Below, one piece after another: positions 1-9,601 of a stretch of 64,000 nucleotides of DNA. The position numbers and the translations under genes were made by a program. The stretch covers positions 62,001 to 126,000 of the forward strand of contig NZ_JAOTPO010000010.1 of NCBI RefSeq assembly GCF_029028005.1, given 5' to 3'. The stretch is from Alkalihalobacterium chitinilyticum (GTDB taxonomy: Bacteria; Bacillota; Bacilli; Bacillales; Bacillaceae_F). The notes under the pieces were generated by a model, which worked only from the letters and a program-made list of their open reading frames with translations, was not told the origin of the DNA and ran no database searches. How positions within the stretch are numbered: position 1 is the stretch's first letter; each line of letters starts with the position of its first letter.

Positions 1-1355
1 ATGGAAGCACCATTTTTGACGGTATCAGGGTCAAACCCAATTCCTTCATCTTCTATTATCATATTGACTTGCTTTCTTCCGGCTTGAACGTTTATTTTCG
101 CTCTAGATGTATGCGCATGCTTTTTAATATTATTTAATGCTTCTTGTCCAACACGCCACAGGCACTCTTCAATTGAATGAGGTACATTGAGCACTCCGGA
201 TAACTCGACGTTGACGTTTAATTTTAACATGTCACCATAGGACTTTAATGCACTTATGACCCCATTTTCTAAACCAGATGGCCGCAACTGCCAAATGAGA
301 CTTCGCATTTCCTGAAGGGCTTCTTGTGATAATTCTTGGATGTAGGACAGGGAGTTGTGCAGCTTATCCAAGTCTTTTAAGTCTTTCATACCGCGAGCTG
401 TAAGAGAAAGTGAGAATAATAGCTGATTGACTGAATCATGTAAGTCTCTTGCGAGTCGATTACGTTCTTGGATGAGGGCAATCTCTCGTGATTTTGCTTC
501 AATCCGTGTATTTTCAAATAAAATACCAAGATGGTGACTTAGCTTTTGGATGATTTCGTTATCGATTGAATCAAGTTGTTCATGTGAAATGGTTAATTTT
601 CCACTCGTTTCACCAATCTGGAACGGTTTTTCTATCGTATGAAGGGGTTTGTTTGTAATCGGCTGTATGGCTGCTTTTAGTTGGTTGCATTGCAGTTCTA
701 TTCCGGACCAGAAAAATGCACGGTATATTTCATTCACAGCACAATGTATTAGATCTTCTTCGGTTGCTCGCTGGGCGTTAAGGTTGGCGCTGAATTGACC
801 TAACGTTTGATAGAGTTCGGCACGTTTTTGTTCATTATGGTATAGTTTCATTCGTTTAATGGCGGTTCCGATTTGAAAGGCAACGGCCTCTAGCAAATCT
901 AGCTCATTTTTCTCAAAACGTGATTTATGGGGTGCTGCAACATTGAGCAGGCCGAAACGTTCGTCTCCTGCTTGAAGGGGAACCGTTGCATGGTGGGTGA
1001 TTTCGTTGGTTTCGCCCCATTGATATTTAATGGCATTTTCTATTCGTTTACAGCCGATAATATTAAATGCTCTATTTAAGGTATTGTCATTGTATTCTTT
1101 AATACACCAACAGTTTCCTTCGCACATCGGTTTTTTCGCTTGCCAGCTTAAGGCTGGGGGGAGGTCGATGTCAGCGACTAATTGATAGTTTCCTTCTGGA
1201 TCAATTAAGTAGATCCAACCCGTTTGTAGTTCGGTCACATGTAATAGTTCCTTTAAAACCGTTTGGAGCATTTCTTCCATGTTATTTCCTTGATTTAATG
1301 TTTCGGCAATCGCCTTAATCGTTTTTAACTTTGTCATCTCCTGATGGCGGTCCAC
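1..1355 (-). CDS. GAF-domain sensor histidine kinase of the HPK7/NarL type (3' end cut off by the window)
   Basis: About 451 codons are visible; the gene runs off the left edge inside the ATPase domain. The N-terminal half looks like one or two GAF sensor domains (roughly residues 10-290). A HisKA_3 dimerisation box follows, with RNRLARDLHDSVNQ and phospho-acceptor His306. The ATP-binding N box (EALNNIKKHA) and G1 box (DEGIGFDP) come last. No transmembrane segment is seen, so it is probably a soluble cytoplasmic kinase. The chosen start is a GTG at 1355 with AGGGGG 7 bases upstream; the ATG at 1337 has its purine-rich stretch too close. HPK7 kinases normally phosphorylate a NarL/LuxR-type regulator, which would lie beyond the left edge. 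The signal is unknown. Confidence 0.85.
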   Translation of the reverse strand, partial: MDRHQEMTKLKTIKAIAETLNQGNNMEEMLQTVLKELLHVTELQTGWIYLIDPEGNYQLVADIDLPPALSWQAKKPMCEGNCWCIKEYNDNTLNRAFNIIGCKRIENAIKYQWGETNEITHHATVPLQAGDERFGLLNVAAPHKSRFEKNELDLLEAVAFQIGTAIKRMKLYHNEQKRAELYQTLGQFSANLNAQRATEEDLIHCAVNEIYRAFFWSGIELQCNQLKAAIQPITNKPLHTIEKPFQIGETSGKLTISHEQLDSIDNEIIQKLSHHLGILFENTRIEAKSREIALIQERNRLARDLHDSVNQLLFSLSLTARGMKDLKDLDKLHNSLSYIQELSQEALQEMRSLIWQLRPSGLENGVISALKSYGDMLKLNVNVELSGVLNVPHSIEECLWRVGQEALNNIKKHAHTSRAKINVQAGRKQVNMIIEDEGIGFDPDTVKNGAS

Positions 1356-1378
1356 TTGTATACCCCCTTATAAAGAAA

Positions 1379-1478
1379 GGTGCCAGGCACCTTTGATGCG
1401 CTGTTGCGGTACTGCGATGTCGGTGCCAGGTACCTTTAATAAGATGCTGCGCTACTGTGTTGAAGGTGCCTGGTACCC
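1379..1478. repeat. GGTGCC hairpin family, double copy
   Basis: Two imperfect copies of the dispersed inverted repeat lie back to back, with arms GGTGCCAGGCACC, GGTGCCAGGTACC and GGTGCCTGGTACC. It is just upstream of the GAF kinase start and has no clear T-run, so it is less terminator-like than the copies behind glnS or pepF. Confidence 0.8.
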
Positions 1479-1937
1479 TAGCAGCAGTGTGTATTAAGAT
1501 TTATTCTCTTTTTTGGGTTGACTTTCCTGTTTAGTTTATTGAACCAAGATTGTTTGTTAAGGGGTTTTGAGGAGAATTTCCAACCATCTTTTGAGATTTG
1601 GTTAACTTTTCTTTTCTTTTCCTTGATTAATCCATCGTATCCAAAATGTTGCACCTTTCATCACTCCTGTAAATTTGTTACTTTCATTTTAGAAGGGATT
1701 TAATTTGGAAACGTCTGGCAGATGGTTGAAGTTGGATTACGTACTTAGTTGGGGAATTTATGTGGGAAAAATCAGACTTTAGATGGAGGGTTAGACTTCA
1801 CGTTTACAATGCCGTGATGGTGAGTAAGATAGTAGTGGATGAATTTTACTTTAATGGCGTGTCATTCATAGCTATCTTTGTATTTTTATGATATAACTAC
1901 TAGTAAAATGAACTGTGAAATAGAGAGGTTGAGGTGG
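1479..1937. other. Intergenic spacer between the kinase and glnS
   Basis: AT-rich spacer without a convincing gene. A 61-codon plus-strand frame (1518-1703) has no ribosome binding site. A 41-codon minus-strand frame beginning about 1657 (MKGATFWIRW...) has AGGAG only 2 bases from its ATG. I looked for a T-box leader ahead of glnS and found none. Confidence 0.5.
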
Positions 1938-3590
1938 ATGGAGAGTACGAATAATTCGTCAAACTTTATTAAGCACATTGTGACTGAAGATTTAAAATCA
2001 GGAAGAAACGATGAGGTAGTCACTCGGTTTCCTCCAGAGCCAAATGGATACTTACATATTGGTCATGCTAAATCGATCGTTTTAAACTTTGAACTAGCTG
2101 ATGAGTATAAAGGAAAAACGAACCTACGATTTGATGACACAAACCCGCTAAAAGAAGATCAAGAGTTTGTTGACTCGATTAAGGAAGACGTAACATGGTT
2201 AGGTTACGATTGGGATGGACTCTTCTATGCTTCTAACTATTTTGATGAGATGTATGAGCGTGCAGTACTTCTTATTAAAAAAGGTTTAGCTTATGTGGAT
2301 GATTTAACAGCTGAACAAATTAGAGAGTACCGTGGAACGCTGACGGAGCCTGGTAAAGAAAGTCCAAATCGCAATCGTTCGGTTGAAGAAAACCTAGATT
2401 TATTCGAGCGCATGAAGAACGGTGAATTCGGTAACGGTGAAAAAGTATTACGGGCAAAAATTGATATGGAGTCTCCTAACCTAAATATGAGAGATCCTGT
2501 TCTTTATCGTATTTCACACACGACACACCATAATACAGGAGATAAGTGGTGCATCTATCCGATGTATGACTTTGCTCATCCGCTAGGTGATGCGATTGAA
2601 GGAGTCACTCATTCGATTTGTACGTTAGAGTTTGAAGATCATCGTCCGTTATACAACTGGGTCGTTGAACATTGTGAAATGGAAGCTACTCCAAAGCAAA
2701 TTGAGTTTGCACGTTTGAACTTAACCAACACGATTATGAGTAAACGAAATTTAAAGCAATTAGTGGATGAAAATGTAGTAGACGGCTGGGATGACCCACG
2801 CATGCCAACAATTTCAGGACTAAGACGAAGAGGATTTACGCCTGAATCGATCCGAAATTTCTGCAGGGAAATTGGAGTGGCGAGAAGCTATAGTACGGTA
2901 GATGTACAAATGCTGGAGCACTTTGTTCGTGAAGATTTAAAATTAAAAGCTCCACGTACCATGGGAATTATCAAACCGTTAAAGGTGGTTATTACGAATT
3001 ATCCTGAAGGGCAAGTAGAAATGCTTGATGCGGAGATTAACCCTGAAAATCCAGAAATGGGGACACGTCAAATTCCATTTTCTCGTGAAATTTACATTGA
3101 GCAAGAAGATTTCATGGAAGATCCACCGAAAAAGTACTTCCGCTTATTCCCGGGAAATGAAGTCCGTTTAAAACATGCGTATTTTATTAAATGTGAAGAA
3201 ATGATTAAAGACGAGAATGGAAATGTCGTTGAACTTCGTTGTACGTATGATCCGGAAACAAAGAGTGGTACGGGCTTTACGGGAAGAAAAGTAAAAGGAA
3301 CACTTCACTGGGTAGAAGCGACAAATGCTGTACCTGCGGAGTTCCGTTTATATAACCCTCTGATCTTAGACGAAGATAAAGAAGAAGGCAAAACATTCTT
3401 AGATCACGTAAACCCAAATTCGTTAGAAATCTTAAAAGGGTTTGTAGAACCGAACATGACCGAAGCAAAAGCGAACGATAAGTTCCAGTTCTTCAGACAT
3501 GGTTATTTCAATGTCGACCCTAAACATACAACAGCCGATCAATTAGTCTTTAACTTAATTGTATCGTTAAAAAGTTCGTTTAAACTTTAA
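1938..3590 (+). CDS. glnS: Glutaminyl-tRNA synthetase
   Basis: A 550-residue class I synthetase that charges tRNA-Gln with glutamine using ATP. The HIGH signature is at residues 40-43 (YLHIGHAKS) and the KMSKS-type loop at 267-270 (IMSKRNL). The Rossmann catalytic core is followed by the two C-terminal beta-barrel anticodon domains; length matches bacterial GlnRS (about 550). The ATG at 1938 is chosen because GAGAGG/GAGGTGG precede it and the protein begins there like its family; the longer frame from 1878 lacks a site. A GGTGCC hairpin with a T-run follows directly. Most Bacillus species make Gln-tRNA through GatCAB and lack this enzyme, so its presence is notable. Confidence 0.97.
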   Translation: MESTNNSSNFIKHIVTEDLKSGRNDEVVTRFPPEPNGYLHIGHAKSIVLNFELADEYKGKTNLRFDDTNPLKEDQEFVDSIKEDVTWLGYDWDGLFYASNYFDEMYERAVLLIKKGLAYVDDLTAEQIREYRGTLTEPGKESPNRNRSVEENLDLFERMKNGEFGNGEKVLRAKIDMESPNLNMRDPVLYRISHTTHHNTGDKWCIYPMYDFAHPLGDAIEGVTHSICTLEFEDHRPLYNWVVEHCEMEATPKQIEFARLNLTNTIMSKRNLKQLVDENVVDGWDDPRMPTISGLRRRGFTPESIRNFCREIGVARSYSTVDVQMLEHFVREDLKLKAPRTMGIIKPLKVVITNYPEGQVEMLDAEINPENPEMGTRQIPFSREIYIEQEDFMEDPPKKYFRLFPGNEVRLKHAYFIKCEEMIKDENGNVVELRCTYDPETKSGTGFTGRKVKGTLHWVEATNAVPAEFRLYNPLILDEDKEEGKTFLDHVNPNSLEILKGFVEPNMTEAKANDKFQFFRHGYFNVDPKHTTADQLVFNLIVSLKSSFKL

Positions 3591-3597
3591 TAAAAGA

Positions 3598-3644
3598 GTG
3601 CCAGGTCCTTTAGTGTACTAAAGGTACCTGGCACCCTTTTTTGT
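3598..3644 (+). terminator. Terminator of glnS formed by a GGTGCC-family hairpin
   Basis: GTGCCAGGT and CCTTTAG pair with CTAAAGGTACCTGGCAC around a 4-base loop, followed by CCTTTTTTG. It begins 7 bases after the glnS stop and belongs to the dispersed hairpin family. Confidence 0.85.
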
Positions 3645-3731
3645 ATGGGTACCTTTATTGTTGTATTGATCTATTTATGTGCTGCATCTTTTATTGTGTC
3701 GATTTCAAAAGATTACATATTAGACTGGTTA

Positions 3732-3923
3732 TTAAAGAATTTCTTTTACACGCCCAACGAAACCGTCTTGAAGGCGAACTTTGATGCCGTGAGGGTGAAA
3801 GCTTGATTTCGTTAAGATGTCTTTCACAATTCCGTTTGTCAATTTTCCTGTTCGTTGATCTTGTTTTAGAACGATATTAACTTGAATACCTGGTGATATA
3901 TCACTTCGGTTTTGTCCGTTCAT
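3732..3923 (-). CDS. ywbE: YwbE family small protein
   Basis: A 63-residue protein matching the YwbE (DUF2196) family: MNGQNRSDISPGIQVNIV at the start and a C-terminal HGIKVRLQDGFVGRV motif that looks like a small beta-barrel. No enzymatic role is known. Its ATG overlaps the TAA of the upstream small gene by one base (TAATG), so the two are probably translationally coupled. Confidence 0.85.
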   Translation of the reverse strand: MNGQNRSDISPGIQVNIVLKQDQRTGKLTNGIVKDILTKSSFHPHGIKVRLQDGFVGRVKEIL

Positions 3924-4096
3924 TACGTTCCCATCCGTTTGCGCTGGTTATTGATCTTTTTCGTTTGTTGGCTTGTCATTTTTTTAGGTTGATTTGAAGT
4001 ATGTCCTTTTGCATTTCCTTGACTTAGATTTTGCTTCTTATTGGCAAGCTGTTGTTTAATTGCTTCTTGTAAGTTAATTTTTTTCTTTTCAGTCAT
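3923..4096 (-). CDS. Small basic hypothetical protein upstream of ywbE
   Basis: A 57-residue frame starting MTEKKKINLQEAIKQQL and ending KKINNQRKRMGT. It is rich in Lys, Gln and Asn, with no hydrophobic segment, and is probably disordered. An AAAGGAGC ribosome binding site sits 9 bases before the ATG, and the stop overlaps the ywbE start (TAATG). Short basic genes in this position are familiar in Bacillus, but I cannot assign a function. Confidence 0.7.
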   Translation of the reverse strand: MTEKKKINLQEAIKQQLANKKQNLSQGNAKGHTSNQPKKMTSQQTKKINNQRKRMGT

Positions 4097-4266
4097 CTTG
4101 TTATAGCTCCTTTAATTTTCATTCATACTATTACAGGTTATCATAAAAATAGATTTATTCTATTATGTTTTCTTTTACAGTAAAAAAATAAACCGATTAC
4201 AGTGATAGGCTGATGAACATGTTAAAATAAGAGTAAGTTTAAGACTATTGATGTAGGTGAGACACG

Positions 4267-4842
4267 ATGAAAAGAATATGTGTGTTTGCAGGTTCAAATG
4301 TAGGGGCAAGTCCTGAATTTGAACAGGGAGCTGTTCGCTTAGGGCAATTATTAGCGGAACAAAATATTGAATTAGTGTATGGCGGTTCGAAAATTGGTTT
4401 AATGGGAAGTATTGCTGACAGTGTTCTACAATCCGGTGGTAAAGTAACAGGGGTTATGCCGAAAAATTTATTTAAAAGAGAAATCATACACCCTTTAGTA
4501 ACGGAGTTTCACGAAACAGAAACGATGCATGAGCGAAAAGCGCTGATGTCCGAATTAGCCGATGGTTATATTGCATTACCAGGTGGAATAGGAACGTTCG
4601 AAGAGTTATTTGAGGTGTTGTGCTGGGCCCAAATTGGCATACATAAGAAGCCGATTGGCGCTTTAAATGTCTTAAATTACTATGACCCAGTTAGCGAGTT
4701 GATCAAAAAAGCGGCAACAGCAGGATTTATGCCACAAGCTAATGTAGATTTACTCATTATTGAAAAGCAACCGGAAATGCTTTTAGAAAAGATGTTTAAC
4801 CAGAACAAAGGAATCCGGACAGAAGAAGAGATCGACCTATAA
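4267..4842 (+). CDS. LOG family (TIGR00730) nucleotide phosphoribohydrolase
   Basis: A 191-residue Rossmann-fold protein with the LOG signature PGGIGTFEE (105-113) and the upstream MHERK (87-91). Family members cleave the N-glycosidic bond of cytokinin-type or ordinary nucleoside 5'-monophosphates, releasing ribose 5-phosphate; older databases call them lysine decarboxylases in error. It resembles B. subtilis YvdD. Start ATG at 4267 follows AGGTGAGAC. It is a single gene with a strong terminator behind it. The physiological substrate in Bacillus is not settled. Confidence 0.9.
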   Translation: MKRICVFAGSNVGASPEFEQGAVRLGQLLAEQNIELVYGGSKIGLMGSIADSVLQSGGKVTGVMPKNLFKREIIHPLVTEFHETETMHERKALMSELADGYIALPGGIGTFEELFEVLCWAQIGIHKKPIGALNVLNYYDPVSELIKKAATAGFMPQANVDLLIIEKQPEMLLEKMFNQNKGIRTEEEIDL

Positions 4843-4856
4843 TTAAATAAAAAGAC

Positions 4857-4946
4857 AAGCTGACTCCCAAAAAAAGTGCGAGCCCTCTCCAAAGTAGCTA
4901 ATACATTAGCCTTTAGAGGATCTCACACAGGGAGTCAGCTTTTTTA
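4857..4946. terminator. Long-arm terminator behind the LOG gene
   Basis: AAGCTGACTCCC (4857-4868) pairs with GGGAGTCAGCTT (4930-4941), followed by a T-run. The loop is about 60 bases and contains a second inverted repeat (CTCTCCAAAG with CTTTAGAGG). Similar long-looped GCTGACTC structures occur at 25035 and 58699. Confidence 0.75.
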
Positions 4947-5186
4947 TTGTGGAAAGATTAACGAACTTTTAATTTTGCTTAGATAGAAATGCATATATTA
5001 CCAACACTAACTAATAATAATAGCTATTAGTATCAGGTAATAAAAAACTATTGATTTTCACCATCAAGTACTGTTACGATAAAACTAATCAAAGTTAATT
5101 AGAAATTTTAGTGTTTAAAGGAAGATTTTATAGAAACAATAGGAAATGTATGAAAACAATTTGAGTGAAATCGGAAGGGGAAAGAA

Positions 5187-6287
5187 ATGAAAGAAATGAA
5201 AGAATATCAATCGTTATCTTGGTACGCTGCCCGAATAAAACCTCATCTTCCTAAAGAAGCGTTTAAGCCAGTACCGTCTCGTTTATTAGGTGGATTAGCA
5301 TTTTTGGTTGTGATTGTCGCAGGCTTTTTAGCTGTTGGTTTGCTTGAGTTAAACCTTTGGCTCAATCTGCTTATAGCTTTTGTATTAGGAGCTTGTTATG
5401 CTAGTCTTGGCTTTTTAGGACACGAAATTTTACATGGAACTGTGGTAAGAAAACCGTGGCTCCGTGATTTATTGGGAGCAATATCCTTTTGGCCGTTATG
5501 TACAGGGCCAAGCTTGTGGCGCAAATGGCATAATATGAATCACCATGTTCACACGCAAGACGAACATAAAGATCCAGATGCATGGATCACAGCTGAGCAT
5601 TTAGAAAAAAATAAGTTAGTGCGTTTAATGTATCGTATTCCTTTCTTTATTCGTGCTACATTTAGTTTATTCTCACTCGCAATGACGTTTACTGTACATT
5701 CATCAAGAATGTTTAAAGTATACATTAAAGATTTTGATCCAAGAAACCGCCCTAAAGTTTGGTTACAGTTAATCTTGCCTTGGGCATCATGGATTGGTCT
5801 TCTGTTTTGGATTGGATTTACAAATTGGATCTTTGTTTTCTTACTTCCATTATTAATAGCAAATTTCATTGTCATGTCGTATATTTCGACGAACCATCGA
5901 TTGAATCCACTTGTACCTGTCAATGACCCGTTAGCCAACAGTTTATCAGTGACGGTTCCGAAGTGGGTAGATGCAATTCACTTTAATTTTTCGTATCATA
6001 CAGAGCATCACTTATTTCCATCGATTAGCCCGAAATACTATCCATTAGTAAAAGAGCAAATCAAACAGCGTTGGCCTGAGCGCTACCATGAAATGCCTTT
6101 CTTACAGGCAATGATTGCGTTATTTAAAACGCCGCGACTGTATTATCAGCAAAATGAATTGGTCGACCCGCGTGCAGGTAATAGATATGGGTCACTCGGA
6201 CATGGATTGGACCCGAATAATATTAGTTATCAAAATCCGGGTGAAGCATTACCGACTAGTGAAAAACCTAAGAATAAAGATGTGTAA
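5187..6287 (+). CDS. Membrane fatty acid desaturase
   Basis: A 366-residue integral membrane di-iron desaturase that introduces double bonds into acyl chains of membrane lipids. The three histidine clusters are visible: H79EILH83, HNMNHH (115-120) and HTEHH near residue 270. Hydrophobic stretches at about 34-75 and 190-230 give the usual two membrane hairpins. The C-terminal tail after about residue 315 is polar and Asn/Pro-rich. The start could be ATG 5187 or ATG 5196; AAGGGG precedes both. It is a stand-alone gene; no desK/desR pair is adjacent, though in B. subtilis such genes respond to cold through DesKR. Confidence 0.92.
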   Translation: MKEMKEYQSLSWYAARIKPHLPKEAFKPVPSRLLGGLAFLVVIVAGFLAVGLLELNLWLNLLIAFVLGACYASLGFLGHEILHGTVVRKPWLRDLLGAISFWPLCTGPSLWRKWHNMNHHVHTQDEHKDPDAWITAEHLEKNKLVRLMYRIPFFIRATFSLFSLAMTFTVHSSRMFKVYIKDFDPRNRPKVWLQLILPWASWIGLLFWIGFTNWIFVFLLPLLIANFIVMSYISTNHRLNPLVPVNDPLANSLSVTVPKWVDAIHFNFSYHTEHHLFPSISPKYYPLVKEQIKQRWPERYHEMPFLQAMIALFKTPRLYYQQNELVDPRAGNRYGSLGHGLDPNNISYQNPGEALPTSEKPKNKDV

Positions 6288-6350
6288 AATCAGGGAGTGA
6301 TAGTCGAACTATCACTCTTTTTGTAAGTATTTCTAAATGTCCTTTTTTCG

Positions 6351-6379
6351 TTGACAATGGTTATTGATCTCCCTATAAT
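6351..6379 (+). promoter_or_regulatory. Sigma-A promoter of the queF leader
   Basis: TTGACA (6351-6356) and TATAAT (6374-6379) are both perfect and 17 bases apart, just upstream of the preQ1 aptamer. Confidence 0.9.
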
Positions 6380-6416
6380 TAATTTCGTTATAAAAGAATA
6401 TTAAAACTGTGGAAAC

Positions 6417-6497
6417 GCAGGAGAGGTTCTAGCACAAACCCTCTATAAAAAACTAAGGGAATCCATACGTATCCTTCCTTAGGGTGCGTTTTTTATT
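6417..6497 (+). ncRNA. PreQ1-I riboswitch with intrinsic terminator
   Basis: The aptamer (about 6422-6458) shows the class I core: AGAGGTTCTAGC, then ACAAACCCTCT, an A-rich stretch and CTAAGG closing the pseudoknot. The terminator stem reuses the aptamer 3' end: CTAAGGGAA (6453-6461) pairs with TTCCTTAG, followed by a T-run after 6488. Ligand binding should therefore decide termination before queF, a queuosine-pathway gene, as established for this class. Confidence 0.93.
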
Positions 6498-6572
6498 TTT
6501 TTAGTGACAAAATTAACGATGTTGCTTGAGAAAGTAGCTTAGCATCTCTTTAAAAAGGATTTGCAAACTAAA

Positions 6573-6662
6573 TATTGTCCAAGTTCGGCTATTTATTGTC
6601 CGATTATTAATTTTATTGTCGGTATGGAAGCATTTATTGTCCAGATTTTGATTTTATTGTCC
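6573..6662. repeat. Phased TTATTGTCC array (5 copies, 20-21 bp period)
   Basis: TATTGTCC or TTATTGTC(C/G) begins at about 6573, 6593, 6613, 6634 and 6654, so the steps are 20, 20, 21 and 20 bp. The sequence between copies is not conserved. The array lies between the riboswitch terminator and the queF ribosome binding site, inside the queF leader. The reverse complement of the same motif forms the array at 58900. Confidence 0.85.
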
Positions 6663-6745
6663 GAATTCACCATTTTATTTGCCAAAATGTGAATAGAACA
6701 ACGACATTGAATATAAGCTCGAAAACGAGAAAGGTGGAATATATA

Positions 6746-7243
6746 ATGGTAGGCCGCAAAGATGAAGACTTACAGGATGTTACATTATTAGGAAATCAAA
6801 ATACAAAATACAATTATCAGTATGACCCAAGCGTATTAGAGACGTTTGATAATCAACATCCGGGAAGAGATTATTTTGTAAAATTTAACTGTCCGGAATT
6901 TACAACGCTGTGCCCCAAAACAGGGCAACCGGATTTTGCTACGATTTACATTAGTTATATCCCTGACGTTAAAATGGTGGAAAGTAAATCGCTGAAATTG
7001 TATTTATTTAGTTTCCGTAATCACGGTGACTTTCATGAAGACAGTGTTAATACAATCATGAATGATTTAATTGACTTAATGAACCCGAGATATATTGAAG
7101 TTTGGGGGAAATTTACGCCGCGTGGAGGGATCTCCATTGACCCTTACTGCAACTATGGAAGACCAGGAACTAAATATGAAGAAATGGCAAACTTCCGCTT
7201 AATGAACCACGATTTGTACCCTGAAACGATTACAAACCGATAA
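6746..7243 (+). CDS. queF: NADPH-dependent 7-cyano-7-deazaguanine reductase
   Basis: A 165-residue type I QueF that reduces preQ0 to preQ1 in queuosine synthesis. The thioimide-forming Cys56 and Asp63 lie in [13 protein letters not shown], and the QueF motif [15 protein letters not shown] follows at about 80-94. The ATG at 6746 is preceded by AAGGTGGA; an upstream in-frame extension to 6689 has no site. A preQ1-I riboswitch controls the transcript, closing a feedback loop on its own product. The other queuosine genes are not in the window. Confidence 0.97.
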   Translation: MVGRKDEDLQDVTLLGNQNTKYNYQYDPSVLETFDNQHPGRDYFVKFNCPEFTTLCPKTGQPDFATIYISYIPDVKMVESKSLKLYLFSFRNHGDFHEDSVNTIMNDLIDLMNPRYIEVWGKFTPRGGISIDPYCNYGRPGTKYEEMANFRLMNHDLYPETITNR

Positions 7244-7401
7244 TGTCATTTGCTTTTTAGGATAAAAAGTAATATAGTTAAAATAGTGTTAATAAGTCAG
7301 GAATTGATTTCGCTTCGGCCTCTTTATTCAGTTAGAGTTGTACCGGATCATCAGTTTGCTACTGTTAACAAAGTTTGTTTTTTTTAAGGAGGCCATATAA
7401 C

Positions 7402-7599
7402 ATGGTAGGAAAAGTAAAATGGTTTAATGCAGAAAAAGGTTTTGGATTTATCGAGCGCGAAGGTGGAGACGACGTATTCGTACACTTCAGTGCAATTCAA
7501 AGTGAAGGCTTCAAGAGTTTAGAAGAAGGCCAAGACGTTGAATTTGAAATCGTTGAAGGAAACCGTGGTCCACAAGCTGCTAACGTAACTCGTCTATAA
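7402..7599 (+). CDS. Cold-shock protein, CspA/CspB family
   Basis: A 65-residue single OB-fold RNA chaperone. RNP1 (KGFGFIE) and RNP2 (DVFVHF) are intact, as is the opening [18 protein letters not shown] at 7386-7392 fixes the ATG at 7402. A hairpin terminator follows. Proteins of this family bind single-stranded RNA and melt secondary structure, often on cold shock; sequence alone does not tell which paralogue (cspB, cspC or cspD) this is. Confidence 0.95.
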   Translation: MVGKVKWFNAEKGFGFIEREGGDDVFVHFSAIQSEGFKSLEEGQDVEFEIVEGNRGPQAANVTRL

Positions 7600-7630
7600 T
7601 CGATTGATATCATATACGTTAAGATAATGG

Positions 7631-7666
7631 CCATATTCCATATGACTGGAATATGGTTTTCTTGTT
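7631..7666 (+). terminator. Terminator of the cold-shock gene
   Basis: CCATATTCC (7631-7639) pairs with GGAATATGG (7648-7656), followed by TTTTCTTGTTT. Confidence 0.85.
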
Positions 7667-7814
7667 TCCATTCCTACTACCAAAAATTGGCCCCTATGTA
7701 GATTATTTACGAAGGTAATTTGATTAACTCCATGAATTCAGTATGATAAATCTCTGAGAAAAAGCAAACGCTATTAATATAAATTAATTTAGATACAAAG
7801 GAGATTAAGATCCA

Positions 7815-9338
7815 TTGACAACTTTTTATGACTTTGGAATACACCAACAAATTGTTAAAGCAATTACAGACATGGGATTTGAAGAGGCAACGCCAATTCA
7901 AGAACAAACGATTCCTACAGCACTTTCTGGGAAAGACGTTATCGGACAAGCACAAACAGGAACAGGGAAAACAGCAGCTTTTGGAATTCCGTTAATTGAG
8001 AAGATGGATGTAGATGCAGGGACAATTCAAGGTCTTGTATTAGCACCTACTCGTGAGTTAGCGGTTCAAGTCGCTGAAGAACTAAATAAAATTGGGAATC
8101 TTCGCGGCGTCAACGCTTTACCGATTTACGGTGGACAAGATATTGTCCGTCAAATTAAAGCATTAAAGCGTAAACCTCAAATCATTGTAGCAACACCTGG
8201 TCGTTTTATGGACCATATGCGTCGTAAAACCGTTCGTATGGATAACATTCAAATGGTTGTACTAGACGAAGCAGATGAAATGCTGAACATGGGGTTCATT
8301 GAAGACATTGAAACGATTTTAGCGGAAGTTCCTGATGAGCGTCAAACGCTATTGTTCTCTGCAACAATGCCAAAGCAAATCCGTCGTCTTGCAGAAAGAT
8401 TCATGAAACCAGACGCCGAAGCGATTGTTGTAAAATCAGTTGAAATTACAACAGCTAACGTGGAACAAGAATATATGGAAGTACCTGAATCAAAGAAATT
8501 CGATGTACTATGCCGTATGTTAGACGTCCATTCGCCGACACTGGCAATCGTATTTGGTCGTACGAAGCGTCGTGTTGATGAAGTGTCTGAAGCGTTAAAT
8601 AAACGAGGTTACGGCGCTGAAGGTTTACATGGTGATATTAACCAAAACCAACGTGACCGAGTAATTAAGAAATTTAAAGAAGGTACAGTTGAAGTTCTTG
8701 TTGCGACAGATGTTGCTGCTCGTGGTTTAGATATTTCAGGTGTGACGCATGTTTATAACTTTGATATTCCGCAAGACCCTGAAAGCTATGTTCACCGTAT
8801 TGGACGTACAGGTCGTGCAGGAAATAAAGGATTAGCATTAACTTTAGTTACACCAAGAGAACTTCCGCATTTAAAAACGATCGAAAAAACGTCGAATCGT
8901 AAAATTACACGCAAGCCTGTACCGACTTTAGCTGAGGCAATGGAAGGTCAACTGCGTATGACGGTTGAAAGCCTAATGAAGATGGTAGAAGAAAATGACT
9001 TCCAATCGTACCGCATGTCTGCTGAACAGCTTCTTGATGAGACGGATTCGGTTACGTTACTTTCAGCTGCCTTAAAAATGTTAACGAAGGAGCCAAATGA
9101 TGTTCCAATTAAGTTAACAGAAGAAGCACCGTTACGCATCAAAGGCTTTAAATCTGGCGGCGGTGGCCGAGGCAAAGGTAAAGGCGGCGGCGGCGGTTAT
9201 GGCCGTGGAAATAAAGACCGTGACCGTAATCGTGGTGGCGGCGGTGACCGCGATCGTAAAGGTGGATCACGAGGAGGTAATTCTAAAAACAGCAACAAAG
9301 TAAGAGTTGCTGCTTCTCGTAAAAAGAAAAAAGACTAA
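7815..9338 (+). CDS. cshA: DEAD-box ATP-dependent RNA helicase
   Basis: A 507-residue helicase with all core motifs: Q motif (PIQEQTIP), Walker A AQTGTGKT (46-53), PTRELA (78-83), DEAD (151-154), SAT (182-184), ARGLD and HRIGRTGR (327-334). A CshA-type dimerisation region is followed by a long Gly/Arg/Lys/Asp-rich tail from about residue 450 that should bind RNA. In Firmicutes CshA takes part in ribosome assembly and the RNA degradosome. The TTG at 7815 is preferred because AAAGGAGA lies 10 bases upstream and no ATG is suitable. Confidence 0.95.
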   Translation: MTTFYDFGIHQQIVKAITDMGFEEATPIQEQTIPTALSGKDVIGQAQTGTGKTAAFGIPLIEKMDVDAGTIQGLVLAPTRELAVQVAEELNKIGNLRGVNALPIYGGQDIVRQIKALKRKPQIIVATPGRFMDHMRRKTVRMDNIQMVVLDEADEMLNMGFIEDIETILAEVPDERQTLLFSATMPKQIRRLAERFMKPDAEAIVVKSVEITTANVEQEYMEVPESKKFDVLCRMLDVHSPTLAIVFGRTKRRVDEVSEALNKRGYGAEGLHGDINQNQRDRVIKKFKEGTVEVLVATDVAARGLDISGVTHVYNFDIPQDPESYVHRIGRTGRAGNKGLALTLVTPRELPHLKTIEKTSNRKITRKPVPTLAEAMEGQLRMTVESLMKMVEENDFQSYRMSAEQLLDETDSVTLLSAALKMLTKEPNDVPIKLTEEAPLRIKGFKSGGGGRGKGKGGGGGYGRGNKDRDRNRGGGGDRDRKGGSRGGNSKNSNKVRVAASRKKKKD

Positions 9339-9355
9339 TGAAATAACATATAGAG

Positions 9356-9386
9356 GGGACGAAAAATAAATCGTTCCCTTTTTATT
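9356..9386 (+). terminator. Terminator of cshA
   Basis: GGGACGA and TCGTTCCC form a stem around an A-rich loop, followed by TTTTTATTTTT. Confidence 0.75.
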
Positions 9387-9437
9387 TTTATGTTCACACA
9401 TTAAGATAGGACAAAAAAACGCTCAGATTAAAAAAAC

Positions 9438-9486
9438 GCCCTCCAATTGTTAGACACAACTAACAATTGGAGGGCAGTTTTTTTTT
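9438..9486. terminator. Strong bidirectional hairpin between cshA and glnA
   Basis: A perfect 16-bp stem (9438-9453 with 9460-9475, arm GCCCTCCAATTGTTAG) and 6-base loop, with an A-run before and a T-run after. Confidence 0.9.
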
Positions 9487-9601
9487 GAGCTAATGCTTAG
9501 TAATGGCGACTAATAAAGGTTATATCTAGGGAAAAAAGGAAGGTAGAAGGATGTCCTAATGATCTTGTACTCAGGTCATTTTAAATAAATAAAAATCACC
9601 G

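Noticed and set aside
1518-1703. 61-codon frame
   Set aside because: No ribosome binding site, no recognisable motif, and it lies in an AT-rich spacer next to repeats.
1700-1937. T-box riboswitch ahead of glnS
   Set aside because: No TGGNACCGCG-type antiterminator element or following terminator.
3277-3468. Minus-strand frame inside glnS, and similar frames inside other long genes
   Set aside because: These are shadows of strongly supported genes in other frames and have no start signals of their own.
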